Origin: Poecilobothrus nobilitatus
Taxonomy: Eukaryota > Arthropoda > Insecta > Diptera > Dolichopodidae
Direction: 5' to 3'
NCBI GenBank assembly: GCA_947095535.1
Contig: OX352773.1
Span: 39,329,398 to 39,393,397, forward strand
Length of the DNA: 64,000 nucleotides
Below the pieces are notes generated by a model. The model was given only the letters and a program-made list of their open reading frames with translations. It was not told where the DNA came from and searched no databases. A program made the position numbers and the translations under genes. Positions 12,321-24,790 of the stretch are shown piece after piece. Positions within the stretch are counted from its first letter, which is position 1. Every line of letters begins with the position of its first letter.

Positions 12321-15300
12321 ATTTTCTAGATATTGTAATTCTATTTACAATGTTTAAAACCACACAATGATTTCTTTTCCAATATACTACAATCGTATTA
12401 TAATAAAGGCATTATATATATGTAAAAAATAATGGAGCCTTCATTAATATGTACCTACCATCTTGCCATTTTAGAATTTTAAAGTTTTAACGTGATATAA
12501 TATCATATCCCACTAGAAAACTTTACTTATGACATGATATCATGTTTCTGTTCGCTAAAGGGATACATAATACATATTATAAATGTAACATATTATTGGC
12601 TATTAAAATTTTTTTATCACATCAAGCATTTTAAAAATTTTTAAATATAATATGAAGTAAATAATAGAAATCTTTAATGTGTATAAATAAACTTTAAATA
12701 TGTATAAATGAGAAAATTAAATCCCTTTAAGTAACATAAGTACTTACATAAATTTATTTGGTACAGATATAGTAATTTGTAATATAAAAAAATCAATACA
12801 CCATTCAAAATATATCAGTTCACAGAAAATATTTAAAAAAGAAAACTAAATAAAATTTAAAACTACATTTACATAAGTATGTCACAAGCAGATCTTTTTT
12901 TTTTTTTTAATTAACAATACTATATTTATAATATCTGCGAAAAAAATACTTATTGCAAAGTTTTTTTAATACATATTTAATAATTATTTTCAGTATATAT
13001 TAATTTCTATAATTCTAAGAATTTTTGTAAGTAACATACATCAAAAATCACAATAATTAACACGTTTGTAAATAAATTCAACAAATAAATAAAAATTTGA
13101 AAAATTAAACATTAAATTCAAATTTATCACGAAATAACACCCTGCAACTTAACCATAACAAAAAAAAAAAAAAAAAAAAAAATACCACACTGATATCACA
13201 AAATTAATAAATATTAAAACATTTATAGATAAATACCTATAAATAAAAATTCATTATCATAAATTTAATGAAGAATAAAAAAAAAACCAAAATACAATGC
13301 CTTATCGCATGCATGCACCGATAAAATAACTATGAACATTCCTCCCTTTATATTTACTTATGTATGTACATATATGTACGTCAATTAAATTACATAAAAA
13401 TTAAAAAAAAAAGTACAATCCTTTTCTTCTATAATCATAAAATCAATAAAATATTTTTTTTTGCGTATAACAATTATGTATCTATTGGTATTTTTTTTAT
13501 TTGAATTAATGTTAAATGTTTACACGGTATTTAATTTGAGTAATAAAATAACTGTTTTTTAACAAATCCATTATGTTGGGATAAATAATCAAATTATTGC
13601 TTTTTATATTTGTTAGATAAACTTTATACCCTAGTTACTAGTATCATGTATTAATGATTAGGTTATAAATATTAATGTAATTGATATAAAATAGACTTTT
13701 TTGGGCTTTAATATTTAAACTCAGACTTTTTTTTTTGTTTTATTAATTCTTAGGTGCCGTTTAAGAGATAATAATTTTTAAATTTAAGATTTGTAATTGA
13801 AATTTTAGATAATTTGTCAAAAATTGCTTGAGTAAAAACCAATTAATTACCTACGGAAGGGTCCAATAGATTGAATCTGATAGAATAATCTAAAAAATAT
13901 TTCTAAACATTAAACTTTTTGGCGGTTTATAGTTTTATTTCTATACAGTTTTTACTGCTTTTTCTAAATACATATTAAAATCTTAACTTCTTATTGATTT
14001 AATTTTTGACAAATCAATGAAATATTGAAAAAAATATAAAAAAAAAAAATTTCTAAACTTATGCACTTTTAATATTGATAACAATATTGTGCCATAACTT
14101 TTATACAAAAATTATATTTAATAAAAATAAATTTAAACACTAGGGTATTGTGAATTTTATAAAATAATTAAAATGGTATTCCAAAAATCAAAATTCTTAC
14201 TTAATTTATAATATTAAAATTTGAAATAAAAATAAAAATCAATAATAACACTTTATAAGACTTTGACATTTGTTAACTCTACTCGTTAACTCTACACCTC
14301 CCGATTCCCGAATAGGATTGAAAAAGTTAATTCGGTTAATTTAAATGTGCATTTCGAAATGTGTTAATTGTGACGTAATTAAAGTTTATTAAACTCTACT
14401 TCGATAATTTTGAAACGACTTTATCTGTCATTGCGATATATTAGTAGATGCTGTTGTTTTTGCATCTTCTTTCACTTTTTCTCTCGCCCTCAAAAAGAAT
14501 TTATTTGTGGTGGAGTTATTTCTGCTGCACTAGTGTTACCGTTAAAAGAGAAATTTTCGACAAAAAGTTATCTGCCTGAGCTGTTGCATTTTCACAAATA
14601 AATACATATTATGTAGAGTGTAGACACGAGCAATAAAAAATTTATGTAAGTTGGTAATTTTTTTTTTTTTTGTTATAATATAAAATGCGCGATACTTCTT
14701 AAGCAAAATCACAATTTATAATGAGATTTACACTAATTAATACTAATAGACAAATTTAGAAAAGTTTCAATTGTTAACTAAATTCAATACCGTCTAATAT
14801 TCAGAATTTGTTGTATTGATGATGACTTGGTGTAATAACAACTATTGAGTAACTTTCTTTAACACCCTGTGAGTAAGAAATGAAATGCACTCCTTTAGAT
14901 TGATCAAATTAATTAACAATCAACTCATCCATTTCATTTACAAATTTACATTAATTATTAAATAGGTATATTCATAAGTAATATTAATTATTGTTATTAA
15001 TTCAAAAATATATATATACATACATACATACATATATATATATATTTATCCTTATTTATATGGGATAGATATTAATTGCAAATTTATTCACGTTACTTAT
15101 GTTATTCATAAATTTTAAGAATTAAATAAATTAAAACTAAATAGGTACCTAGGTACTTAAATTTTTAAATCATATTTTAATAACTATCATTTTATAACTA
15201 TTATTAAAAATATTAAAATTATTAAATTTTTAAATAAAAAAAAATTGTTTTAATAAACACTTAGCAAAAAAAAAAAAAAAAAACAACACTTTTTTCTTAT

Positions 15301-16985
15301 TATTCTTTTTACTTTATACTTATAGGATTAATATGCAATTTTTTTTTATTTACCTTTAAATTTATAATATTAATTTTTAATTATTATTAAATTTATTACA
15401 ACATTTTATTTTAATTTTATACCGAATAAACAATAAATACAAAATGAAATGATTTTAATATATCACAATTTATTTATTTTATATTAATTTTTAATTTTTA
15501 AATTTTAAGAATTTAAATTTATATTGTAAACAATTTTTACACATACTTAGTTAAATATTTAAATATGCATGTATATACTTATATACTGTAGTATATGCTC
15601 CCATAGGTCATACTAATAATAAATAACATAATATAATAAATAAACCAAAAATTTTAGTTAACTACATTACTTTGGTATATATAAAATTTAAAGTATGCAC
15701 TTACATATTATAACACCTGATAATATGTTCAAATTATGTCACGAAAGTACGCACCGTTCATGAACAAACAAAAAAAAAAAATTTTTTTTTTGTTATCGGT
15801 TCACACTGATTAAAATTAATAAACATTTAAAAATGTATATAAAAAAAAAAATTAATAAACGTTACGTTTATCACAAAATATTATTGTTGATAAAATTTTA
15901 TTTAAAAAAAAAAAAAAAAATTTTTTTTGATTTATCGCAACCATGCACCATAAAACAACTTCCTATAAATTCATTCCTTCCCTTTCCCTTTTCTATTTAA
16001 AATTTACAGTGTTTATAAATTATTAAAATATGTAAAAAAACTTTTTCAATAAGTATTAAAATTAGCTGTTAGGTATACAGAAATTATTATTAATAAATAA
16101 AATTAATAATATACATAAGTATACGTATTAGGTTTTTAATTACCAAATATTTTATAGTTAGTATTTAATTTCTGGAAATAAATAATAAATGCAAAGAATT
16201 TAAATAAATCACAGTTGTTTTTATATTAAATTTTTTTTTTTTTTTTTTAGTTCGAATTCTAAGAATTTATTTATTACTCAAAGTAATTTTATTCCAATCA
16301 TAAATTATTTTTTTGTTTATATTATTTTATATAGATTATTTTTTTAATATACACTTTAAACTTAAACATTGCCAATAAAATCTATGTTATTAATATTTTT
16401 AAGAAAAAATTTTGTACTATTTAAAACCTTCTTTATTAATTTTATAATTTTAACTAATAATATTAATAATTATTAATTAAATATAATATAATTAGTTAAT
16501 GGTAATGATTTTTTTAATTTCTACTCAAATTTAAACAAAAGAAATTGTACATATTAATGTACCCGTAAAAGTTTTTCTCTTCTTTTAATGCGTCTCACGA
16601 ATCACAACAAATAACTAAAATTAAGATATTTTATTTCAATAATATTCAATGAAATAAAATATAAAAAAAACTTAAAAATTAAAAATAAAAAAATACAATA
16701 TGTACGTACTTATACAGAATATAATATACATATGTAATTACAAAAATATAATAATATGTAATATATGTTAATTTTTCATAAAGAACTTTCATTTTTATGA
16801 GAACATTACCATGTCACATCTGATTTGAGTTCGTCGTTGTCGTCATCGTGTTCTGTGTTCATCGAATTAAAATAAAAAACTAAAGAATACTTATTAAAGG
16901 AAAAAAAAAAAAAAAAAAAAACACCAAATAAAACAAAAGATAATAAATTATGAGAATTCTTTTGTAGAAAATTTTTAAATGCATG
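12321..16985. other. Gene-free A+T-rich stretch with one higher-complexity island
   Basis: Mostly homopolymer and TA-rich sequence. The island at about 14270-14630 is less biased: it begins with a near-tandem GTTAACTCTA duplication (around 14273-14297) and contains a 63-codon open frame (14410-14601) that I do not recognise. The short patch at 16800-16860 (CGTCGTTGTCGTCATCG) also stands out. Neither can be assigned. Confidence 0.35.
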
Positions 16986-16993
16986 ATTATTAT

Positions 16994-17438
16994 CAGTGCT
17001 GGATTAACCTATGTATCAGTGCTGGATTAACCTATATAAGCAAACTAAATATGAAATTCTGTAGTGCCCGAACAGTCTCATTTTTGTTCTACTGTAAAAA
17101 AAACTTCATATAACTAAATAAATTCTACTCAGGTTGTATTCTTATACTCTTGTACGTACTCTGACTTCTGATTCTCAAGATACGGGAGTTTTTAAGACCA
17201 TGCTATTGAATTGTCATAGATTGTTCATGAAAATTTCTGTATTCATATAAATAAAAATTCATACATGCAAATTTTGACAAAATGTGGTATTTTTTGTTTT
17301 AGACGCCCTTTTGACGATTAATGTCAAAAATCTTTGGGTCAATAATTTTACATCGTGTAAACTTTTGCGCTAATGTAAAAATTCTGTTAATTTTTTTTTT
17401 AATTGCTTAATGCATCTATAGGTTGTAATCCGGCCCTG
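16994..17438. mobile_element. Non-autonomous hAT-type element with 8-bp target duplication
   Basis: The left end CAGTGCTGGATTAACCTAT and the right end, read inward on the other strand, CAGGGCCGGATTACAACC, are terminal inverted repeats of hAT style. ATTATTAT flanks the element on both sides (16986-16993 and 17439-17446), matching the 8-bp duplication typical of hAT transposition. The 445-bp interior has no transposase. The left terminus is present twice in tandem (16994-17016 and from 17017), and the target duplication abuts the outer copy. Confidence 0.85.
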
Positions 17439-17446
17439 ATTATTAT

Positions 17447-18390
17447 ATATACAAGTAAGTATAATAAATAGGATCAGTTATTTAATTTAATTGTTCGTCT
17501 ATTCAAAATTAAATACTCAGTAGAGTTAAATTAAACAATTTGCTTTAATGAACCTTTATGCATCATGCTCTAATAAAACAAAAAAAAAAGAAACACTACA
17601 TACCTAATCACTTGCAAAGTGTATTTTAAAAGATTTTTTTCACGTGATTAATTATAACATAAACATGTTTCAGATGCAATTGTTTCTGTGATATCAATTT
17701 TTACTCAATTAAACTCATTAAAACAAAAAAAAAAGTAAGTAATTACAATCGCATGCATTTTCAAATAAACAAAATAAAATTTAAAACAAAAGTAACATAT
17801 GACAAAGTTAAAATAAATATAAAATAAATGCACATGTAAAAACAAAATAAAAATAACCCTGAACCGTATATACATACATATTATTATGTATATGTATGTA
17901 GATAAATGAATTATTAATTATTATGATTAAAAAACAAATTTAATTTAAAATACATAGTAATTTTGAAGTTTTTACAAAATATTTTGTGCAATCAGTTAGC
18001 TAAATTAGCTACCATAACTAAGATTATACAGAATATTGCATTTCCGTTTTCGGTTAAATTGAATTGAATAATTTTACTTACTAATTTTATTTATAAAACT
18101 CTTAAAAAAGTTGATATTACTAAACTTAACGTGACAATTCAAATATCTAAATTTTACAATTTTTAAATTTTTAAAACTATAGAAATAAAACGTATGCACA
18201 TATTTTTAATAAGTTTCCTTGAAACACCATTGAAATTTAATACTTTGAAAGTGAAATTTAATTTTTTATTTTTTACAAAGTGGTGTTAAGTCCAAAATTT
18301 AGAAGTATTTTACGATAAGTAATATGTACATTCAAAAATAATTAAAAAGTTTGTTATGGGTACTTAAACAGATTGATAATGTTTGGTTTG
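17447..18390. other. Spacer between two hAT-type elements
   Basis: A+T-rich sequence with no gene, repeat or structured motif that I could identify. Confidence 0.4.
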
Positions 18391-18396
18391 ACTATC

Positions 18397-19017
18397 CAGT
18401 GCTGGGACTTCTACTGCCAAGGAAGTAGATCTACTATTTTTTTTTTACTACTACACTACCACAATGCCAAAATCTACTATCTTTACTTAAAACACCAAAT
18501 TTTTTAATTCTAGGTGGGTTAATTTAAACAAAATTAAAAATAATTTGGAAAATTACGTGTATGCAGAATTGTCCGAATACATCATACATGTTAACATTTT
18601 GTTGCTGTCTTCCGCACAGCAGTGCTGCAGCGGAAAGAAAATTTTCATGCTTAAAATTAACAAAAACTGAACACAAAAATTCTTTAAAAACTAATAATAT
18701 TTTTTTTAGCTAAACAATTAATTGATAAAAGTGATGTTTATCAACCATGTAAGGCCTTAATCAAATATGCAAAAATTTACTTTTAATTTAATTAATCAAA
18801 TGTCCAAAAATATACAAAATAAATTTTATGATGTTAATTTTTTGCTATCGTTTTTGTTTGTGATTATGAAATAATATCAACTTGTTTTAAGTTCGTTAAA
18901 ATTTAAATAAATTTGAAATTTTGGAAATTTTTATTATATTTTAATTCTACTACATTTTGCCTACCTTTTTTTTTATAAATTTCATTACCTTTTTCTATTT
19001 CTCAAGTCCCAGCACTG
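18397..19017 (+). mobile_element. Internally deleted hAT-type transposon
   Basis: Both ends carry CAGTGCTGGGACTT in inverted orientation (18397-18410 and 19004-19017). Between them lies a coding remnant of a hAT transposase C-terminus, so this is a 621-bp deletion derivative of a once-autonomous element. No matching 8-bp flank was found (TGACTATC on the left, ATAAATTT on the right), so the flanks have changed or the ends are slightly misplaced. Its termini resemble but are not the same as those of the 17-kb element. Confidence 0.75.
18606..18713 (+). pseudogene. hAT transposase C-terminal dimerisation-domain remnant
   Basis: In frame from 18606 the translation contains LPHSSAAAERKFSCLKL followed by TKTEHKNSLKTNN and a stop at 18711. 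LPHS-A--ER-FS-LKL is the hallmark of the hAT dimerisation (hATC) region. Only about 35 codons remain of a family that normally spans 500-700 residues; the catalytic parts are gone. It lies between the matching terminal inverted repeats of the 18.4-kb element, which supports it being that element's own transposase. Confidence 0.75.
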
Positions 19018-19019
19018 AT

Positions 19020-21600
19020 AAATTTTCTGAATTCTCTTTTATATTAAAATTTTATTCACTTTCTAAATTTTAGAATATAGGTAATAGGTATTTAAAAAAA
19101 AATCGAAATTGAAAAATAAAAAGCCGGGTATGTTTAATAAATATGTATTACATACGTACATACGTACATATGTACAATATTTATTATTAAGTACGTTTTT
19201 TTGCATTACATATATTTACATATAATATTAATATTCTGAATTCTTTGACTATATAATTTGAATGAAATTTGAATTTTTAAAATATTAAAATGTTGGGGTG
19301 TTTATTGTGGTAGAAATGTGATAGAACATTAATTTATTAGTAATTCAACCACATTCAACATACCTACTATTAATTATTAAAAATGTAATTGTAATTTGTA
19401 TTATTTAAGAGAGGAAATAATTTTACTTTCTAATACTAATTCAACAGCTATTTTACTTTTTTCTTTTGCAAATTGTTCTATTTTAGAAATTTATTTCAGA
19501 TTTCTATTCAACAATTAATATTTTTTTTTTTTGTAAAACAGTTATTTGAACAAAAAAAAATGATTTGCAATAGACAATATTGAACACAACAAAATGTTTC
19601 TAAGTACCTATCAAATTTTTTTTTTATTTTTTGTTCTTATTAGAATATGAAAAAATTCCAATGTACATACATATGTACTAATGTACATTACATACACCAC
19701 ATGAATATATACGTATAACTATATTCTGATAAAAACTTCATAATAATTTATTCAATTAAAAAGTCACTTTTAATTATTTAAATTTTTGTTTTTTTTTTAG
19801 TTTAATTATTCTGGTCATCAAGAAAAAAAAGTAAATAATTTATTAATCAATCTATATACTATGTTTCACTTCAATTAAAATCATTCTACATTCTACAATA
19901 TCATCTAGTTAAAATTCTAAAAAGTAGTCAAGAAATAAAAAAATCAATTTTATAAGTAAAACATTTTTTTTTAAACTTTAATTTTATTAGGTATTAAAAA
20001 TAACTTACCCCACATCTAGTAATAAGTAATCAAAAAATACTTAAATGCATAAAAAATTTAAATAATTTTGTACCTATGTAAATCAACAAGGTAACAATTT
20101 TAGTAGTATTCAACAAGGTAAAATTTTTTTTTTTTTTCAATACAATTTTAATTACTTACTATGTACATACTTTATGTACATACCGACATACGAGAATCTT
20201 TTAAGTTCATCAAAATTTTAGTTTTCTTTTTTTTTTTGTTTCTGTTATTTTACGTTTTTATTTAACAGTTATTTTGTTAACTTCTCATAAGTTATATATC
20301 ACAAAAATAATTAAAATAAAATAATAAATTTTTACTCGATTATTCTTTATTCACAAAATAAATATTGAATATTTTTATAATAAACAAATAAAAAAAAAGA
20401 TTCTCACAGTTTTTTCACTAAAAATCATTCAAAACAAAACAAATATAATAATAATAAACATGAGAAATGTCAAAAATGTAAAAGACATAAGTCAGTTGTG
20501 AGTTGTGACATTAGTCATGACTTATGGCTAATATAATTTATTGTAAGAAATAGTCGGCTGTTATTTTTTTTTTTGTTTATTAAAAGAAATGGCAGCATTT
20601 AAATTTGAACTGAATTATTTTTAACTTTGTTAGAATTTTAATAAATATTATTTTTTTTACTTTATTTGTCTCTCTTAAAAAAATTTTTTTTCTCAATTAA
20701 AATTAAATTATTTACCATTTTACATCAAGTTATATTTTTTTTTTATTTGAAAGATAGGTGTTTATTTATTTTAAGTCACAAATTAAATTAAAAAGAAAAT
20801 TGACGTGATAACATAAAATTAGGTGAAGTTCTTAATTAAAGTTAACTTATCTCAATTATACATTTTGAATTATTATTTAAAATAGAATAATGGGAGTAAT
20901 TACGTTCATTTATTTTTATTTCAGTTATTATTTACTTATTAATAAAGATACATAATTTATTTCAAAATTATTTTGAAAGTATTTTTTCCAACATTTATTT
21001 AAATTTTATATTTTGACAGCTTAAATTTTAATGCAATTTAAAACTGACCAATCACTATTAGAACCACGAACAACAAATTTTAAAATTGAAGTTTTTAGTT
21101 AAAACTGAAATTATTTTGTAACAACGAACAAACAATTTCATCTAAAATTTTTATTTTTATAAAATATTTTTAATAAGAAAATAAATTTACAAAAAAAAGT
21201 AGTAGGTATTTAAACTTTTTTTTTACAATATTACAATATTTTTCTTCGCTTTAAATTATCATATGATTCCTACTAAATGTACGTTATATTAATTAACACT
21301 TTCTAAAGTTACAATACAAATTTATAATTTTTAATTTTAAAGATATTAAAAAAAAAAATTTAAATAAACAATCATAAACATATAAGTTTGTATAGCTTTA
21401 CAAATACATATTTACATATATAAATTTAACACTTAAAATGTGTTGTGTGTCTTCTCATCAGGTTTCATATCTAATTTCATATTGTTTATTTTTTCCATAT
21501 TATATACGTTCAAAGAAAATTTATTAGAGTTAAAGGTTCTACAAAATTGTAGATCAAAGTCCTCCAAACAAACTTAATAAAATATTTAAAAAAAAATAAA
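19020..21600. other. Gene-free A+T-rich stretch
   Basis: No gene is visible. A stem with 9-bp arms CATAAGTCA and TGACTTATG spans 20486-20526 around a 23-nt loop. Tandem TACGTACATA-type simple sequence lies near 19150-19180. Confidence 0.4.
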
Positions 21601-21613
21601 ATAAAAAATGGAT

Positions 21614-22054
21614 CGGTGTAGCTGTAGTGTACAGAGGTTTTTTTTTACAAAAGTTTCCAAAGAAAACATCAATTTTTTGATATGTTTTTGTGATAATTAT
21701 AAACTTTTTTATCAAATTTTTAAACATTTTAAATGTATTGATGTATTATTATTATTTTTTTTTAAATAATATAATAAAAAACTTTACACCATTCTTTTTG
21801 TGTGAATCATTAAAGTGAAACAAATTTTATTTGTTAAATTATCTTGAAAATTGATAAGAAAGAGTTGTGACAAAAAACAACGATATATAAATTAAAGCTG
21901 TGTACTACAGTGATGCTAACAAGTTTTAAAGTTTCGGATAAAAAATTTTTTTCATGTTTAAAAAGAAAAGTGTCACTCAAAAAAAAGTGACACTTTCGAA
22001 GACACTTTACACCTTTTTAATAATAGTGAAATTTCAACCCACTCGGCTACACCT
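21614..22054. mobile_element. Candidate foldback/MITE with GGTGTAGC ends
   Basis: GGTGTAGC (21615-21622) is inverted at 22046-22053 (GCTACACC). A second inverted pair is CTGTAGTGTACAG (21622-21634) against CTGTGTACTACAG (21898-21910). Inside, 21968-21997 is a perfect 11-bp hairpin, AAAGTGTCACT and AGTGACACTTT with an 8-nt loop. No target duplication or transposase is seen, so the boundaries are approximate. Confidence 0.45.
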
Positions 22055-22094
22055 GTAATTTCCATCTACTCTAATGTAGTTTGTTTAAATAAAT

Positions 22095-22313
22095 GGAATC
22101 TAGTGACTAGTCTATATGAAATTTATTTTAGCCGTCAATTTTTGTAGTTTTTTTTTTTAAATAAGATTTTTATTTTTTTAAATCTAACCAAATTAAGGGC
22201 TAAAATAGATTTCATATAGCTAGATATCTATTTATTTAGAAAAGGAAAAATCTTATAAGAAAAATCTACGCAAATTAAGGGCTAAAATGTAGATTTTTAT
22301 AGACTAGATATCC
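22095..22313. mobile_element. Palindromic MITE with a repeated right arm
   Basis: The left arm (22095-22137) contains CTATATGAAATTTATTTTAG. The right part contains the inverse twice: at 22189-22227 (GGGCTAAAATAGATTTCATA) and at 22270-22313 (GGGCTAAAATGTAG ... AGACTAGATATCC). A duplicated right terminus, or two nested insertions, would give this pattern. There is no coding content. Confidence 0.6.
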
Positions 22314-22707
22314 TAAGTATAATTGATTGGTTTTATCCAACATTTGATTGGTTCTATCCTATTTTATATGTTGTTAATTTTTTGTTTGAAAATATTTTAA
22401 TTTTATGTTTTAATATTTTGTTTTGTTTGTTATGTAAAAGTATTATTTTCTTCTGTTTTTTAACAACATACATATTATATATGTACTTATGTATTTGTCA
22501 AATAAATAACAAAAATGAACCATATAGTTTTTTTTATTGACAAAAATAAAATGTATGGGATGTATGGGAAATGTATTTTTTCGGTTTTTATTAAAAAATA
22601 GAATTTCAAGAAGGGACGTGTTAGTAGCACTGAACTGTACTAATAAGTTGTGTACTAAAAAATGTAACAAAAAGCAATAGCAAAGGTTATAAGTAGTACT
22701 ATTTATA

Positions 22708-23007
22708 CGGCTCCGAAAATTAACGCCCCAAACATTATCGCGCCAAAAAAAAATGGAATAAGACCCCAAAACTTTAAATGTGAATTGGGGTCTTATTTCA
22801 TATGAAATAAAGTCGCAATTCACATATAAAGTTTTGGGGTCTTACTTCATTTATTATTTTGGACTTTATTTCATAATGAAATAAAACCCCAAAAAATTGT
22901 AATTTGATATTTTTTTGGAGCTTTATTTCACTTGGGGACCAAATATTGGGGTCTTATTTCATTTTTATTGTGGGGCGATAATGTTTGGCACGTTAATCAC
23001 GGAGCTC
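22708..23007. mobile_element. 300-bp MITE with long terminal inverted repeats and TA flanks
   Basis: The ends are inverted copies over about 46 bp: CGGCTCCGAAAATTAACG then CCCCAAACATTATCGCGCCA on the left, and the complementary GGGGCGATAATGTTTGGC ... ACGGAGC on the right. TA dinucleotides sit exactly outside (22706-22707 and 23008-23009), compatible with a mariner/Tc1-like TA target. The interior has further inverted pairs of GGGGTCTTATTTCAT. The 126-codon minus-strand frame over its left half is a by-product. Confidence 0.75.
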
Positions 23008-23190
23008 TACTTATACTACTTATATAATCTTTGGCAATAGTTACTTAATAACGGTAACAATCATTTGAAAAATATTACAGTTATTTAGAAATAATAGTGT
23101 ATAATACATTTTACTTATTTATGTACTTTTACTTAGAACACAGTTAGAAATATTCATTCGCAGTATTAATACATAAAATATTAGTTTTAT

Positions 23191-23380
23191 TTTTTTTTTT
23201 GTGCATTTTTCTACCACATAAATGTGAACAAGAAATTATACAGCCTTTCCTTTTCAGGCGTGGCGTTAAATGTCGTAAGGGGGAATAACTCTTACGACGT
23301 GTGTGGGTTTCGAACCTACATTCTCTCAGTGTTTACAGCGTATTTTATACGCTCTTACTCACTAGGCGACCGAGGCCCCT
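23191..23380 (-). mobile_element. tRNA-derived SINE, copy 1
   Basis: Read on the minus strand it starts GGGGCCTCGGTCGCCTAG, with a box A-like GTCGCCTAGTGAGTAAGAGC and a clear RNA polymerase III box B, GGTTCGAAACC, about 45 nt later. A hairpin TCGTAAG/CTTACGA follows, then a conserved tail module with GAAAAGGAAAGGCTGT and a 3' A-rich tract. TAGTTTTAT (23182-23190) and TACTTTTAT (23381-23389) are a 9-bp target duplication with one mismatch. Copies 2 and 3 are at 34.7 and 40.1 kb. Confidence 0.8.
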
Positions 23381-23389
23381 TACTTTTAT

Positions 23390-24635
23390 TCGAAATTTAA
23401 AAAATAATTTAAATAAATTTTTATCATAATATTTTTAAATTCAATTTATTACAATTTAATCCTTTTTTTTTATAGAATTTGAAATACATTCCATTAATAA
23501 AAAAAATCATTATATATACATATGTATGTACCTATGTATTTCTAACTTTTAAAATATTAAAATCAATTTGTATAAAGTGTATATAATGATACAAGATTAG
23601 ATTGCACAAAAAAAAAAAAAAATATTTGAACCAGTAACAAAAATGTTTCTTAAAGTTTTGATCAGGTTTTTGATATACTTTCGTTATACCGGATTGTTAT
23701 ACATCCATAGATATTCTTATCAATAAATTTTGATTAGAATATGTAACAAAAAAAAAAAATAAATAAAAATGTATTTATAACTTTAATTATATGTAAAATT
23801 TAATCCCAGATTCATTAATTAAAATTTAAATGACGGTTGTACTAACATTCGTACATGGTAATTAATAAAAACAACAACAACAACAAAACCATATTTATTA
23901 TAATATATATATTATGTATTGTATTATCAGAGACTGTATTATTTATTAGTTAGAAACTTGAGATTGATTTGACGGTAGTTTTTTGCTTGTTTAATTTTTT
24001 TTTTTTCACCAAAGTTTAACAAAAGATTATTTATCAAAATAAAAAGAAAATAAAAAAAAAAAAAAATTAATAATAATAATAAATTCCAGAGTATGAATTT
24101 AATACAAAATAATATAATATAATATACAATAAATATAAGTAAATATAATATGTAACATAAAATAAACCTTCTATTGATAAACAATTCAATTCACCAGAGT
24201 AGTACAAAGTTCATTAATAAATAAAAAATAAAATACAAATTTTATACTATAAAATTTTTATATAATATTTTAAAAATATGATAATATTTATTTGGAAAAA
24301 AAAGATTCATAGTCCAACTTTTCAATTGATTTTTGTTTTAATACATACATTATATGTACATTAATAGGTGTCATGAAATTATTTACATGATTCGACTATT
24401 TGGCAACTTATTATAAAAAAAACTTTTGTTTATTTATTTTATTAAAAATAATTTAATTTTAAAATGTTTTTTTTTTTTTTTTAAATTAAAATTAGCCCTA
24501 TAGAAAAATATTAAAAACTTAGTTATAATGCATTTTAATTTAAAATTAAAATAATAAATATTTCTTATCTATACATGATTATATTTTTAATATAATAATT
24601 ATTATGATAATAATTAATAATTATTATCACTTTTA
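23390..24635. other. Gene-free A+T-rich stretch
   Basis: No gene is visible. An (AAC)n run lies near 23870-23886 and TA-rich simple sequence around 23900 and 24100. The open frame at 23939-24184 (minus) is a low-complexity Phe/Ile/Leu product. Confidence 0.4.
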
Positions 24636-24639
24636 TAAC

Positions 24640-24790
24640 ATGTATAAGATAATAGATGGCGCAGTAATAAAAATATTTACGTTTCATAGTCTTGCACAAT
24701 ATAACTACAATCGAAACACAAGCTTCAGTTAAATAGTCAAATATAAATAATGAATAACTTAGTGGATGTCCTATGCTCTCAACACAGTAT
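24640..24790 (+). repeat. Dispersed repeat pair, copy 2
   Basis: Shares GTATAAGATAATAGATGGCG, the AAATATTTAC block and the CATAGTCTTGCACA block in order with 9366-9500. Class unknown. Confidence 0.5.

Noticed and set aside
22443..22823. 126-codon minus-strand frame
   Set aside because: It runs from unremarkable A+T-rich DNA into the terminal repeat of the 300-bp MITE; no domain is recognisable.
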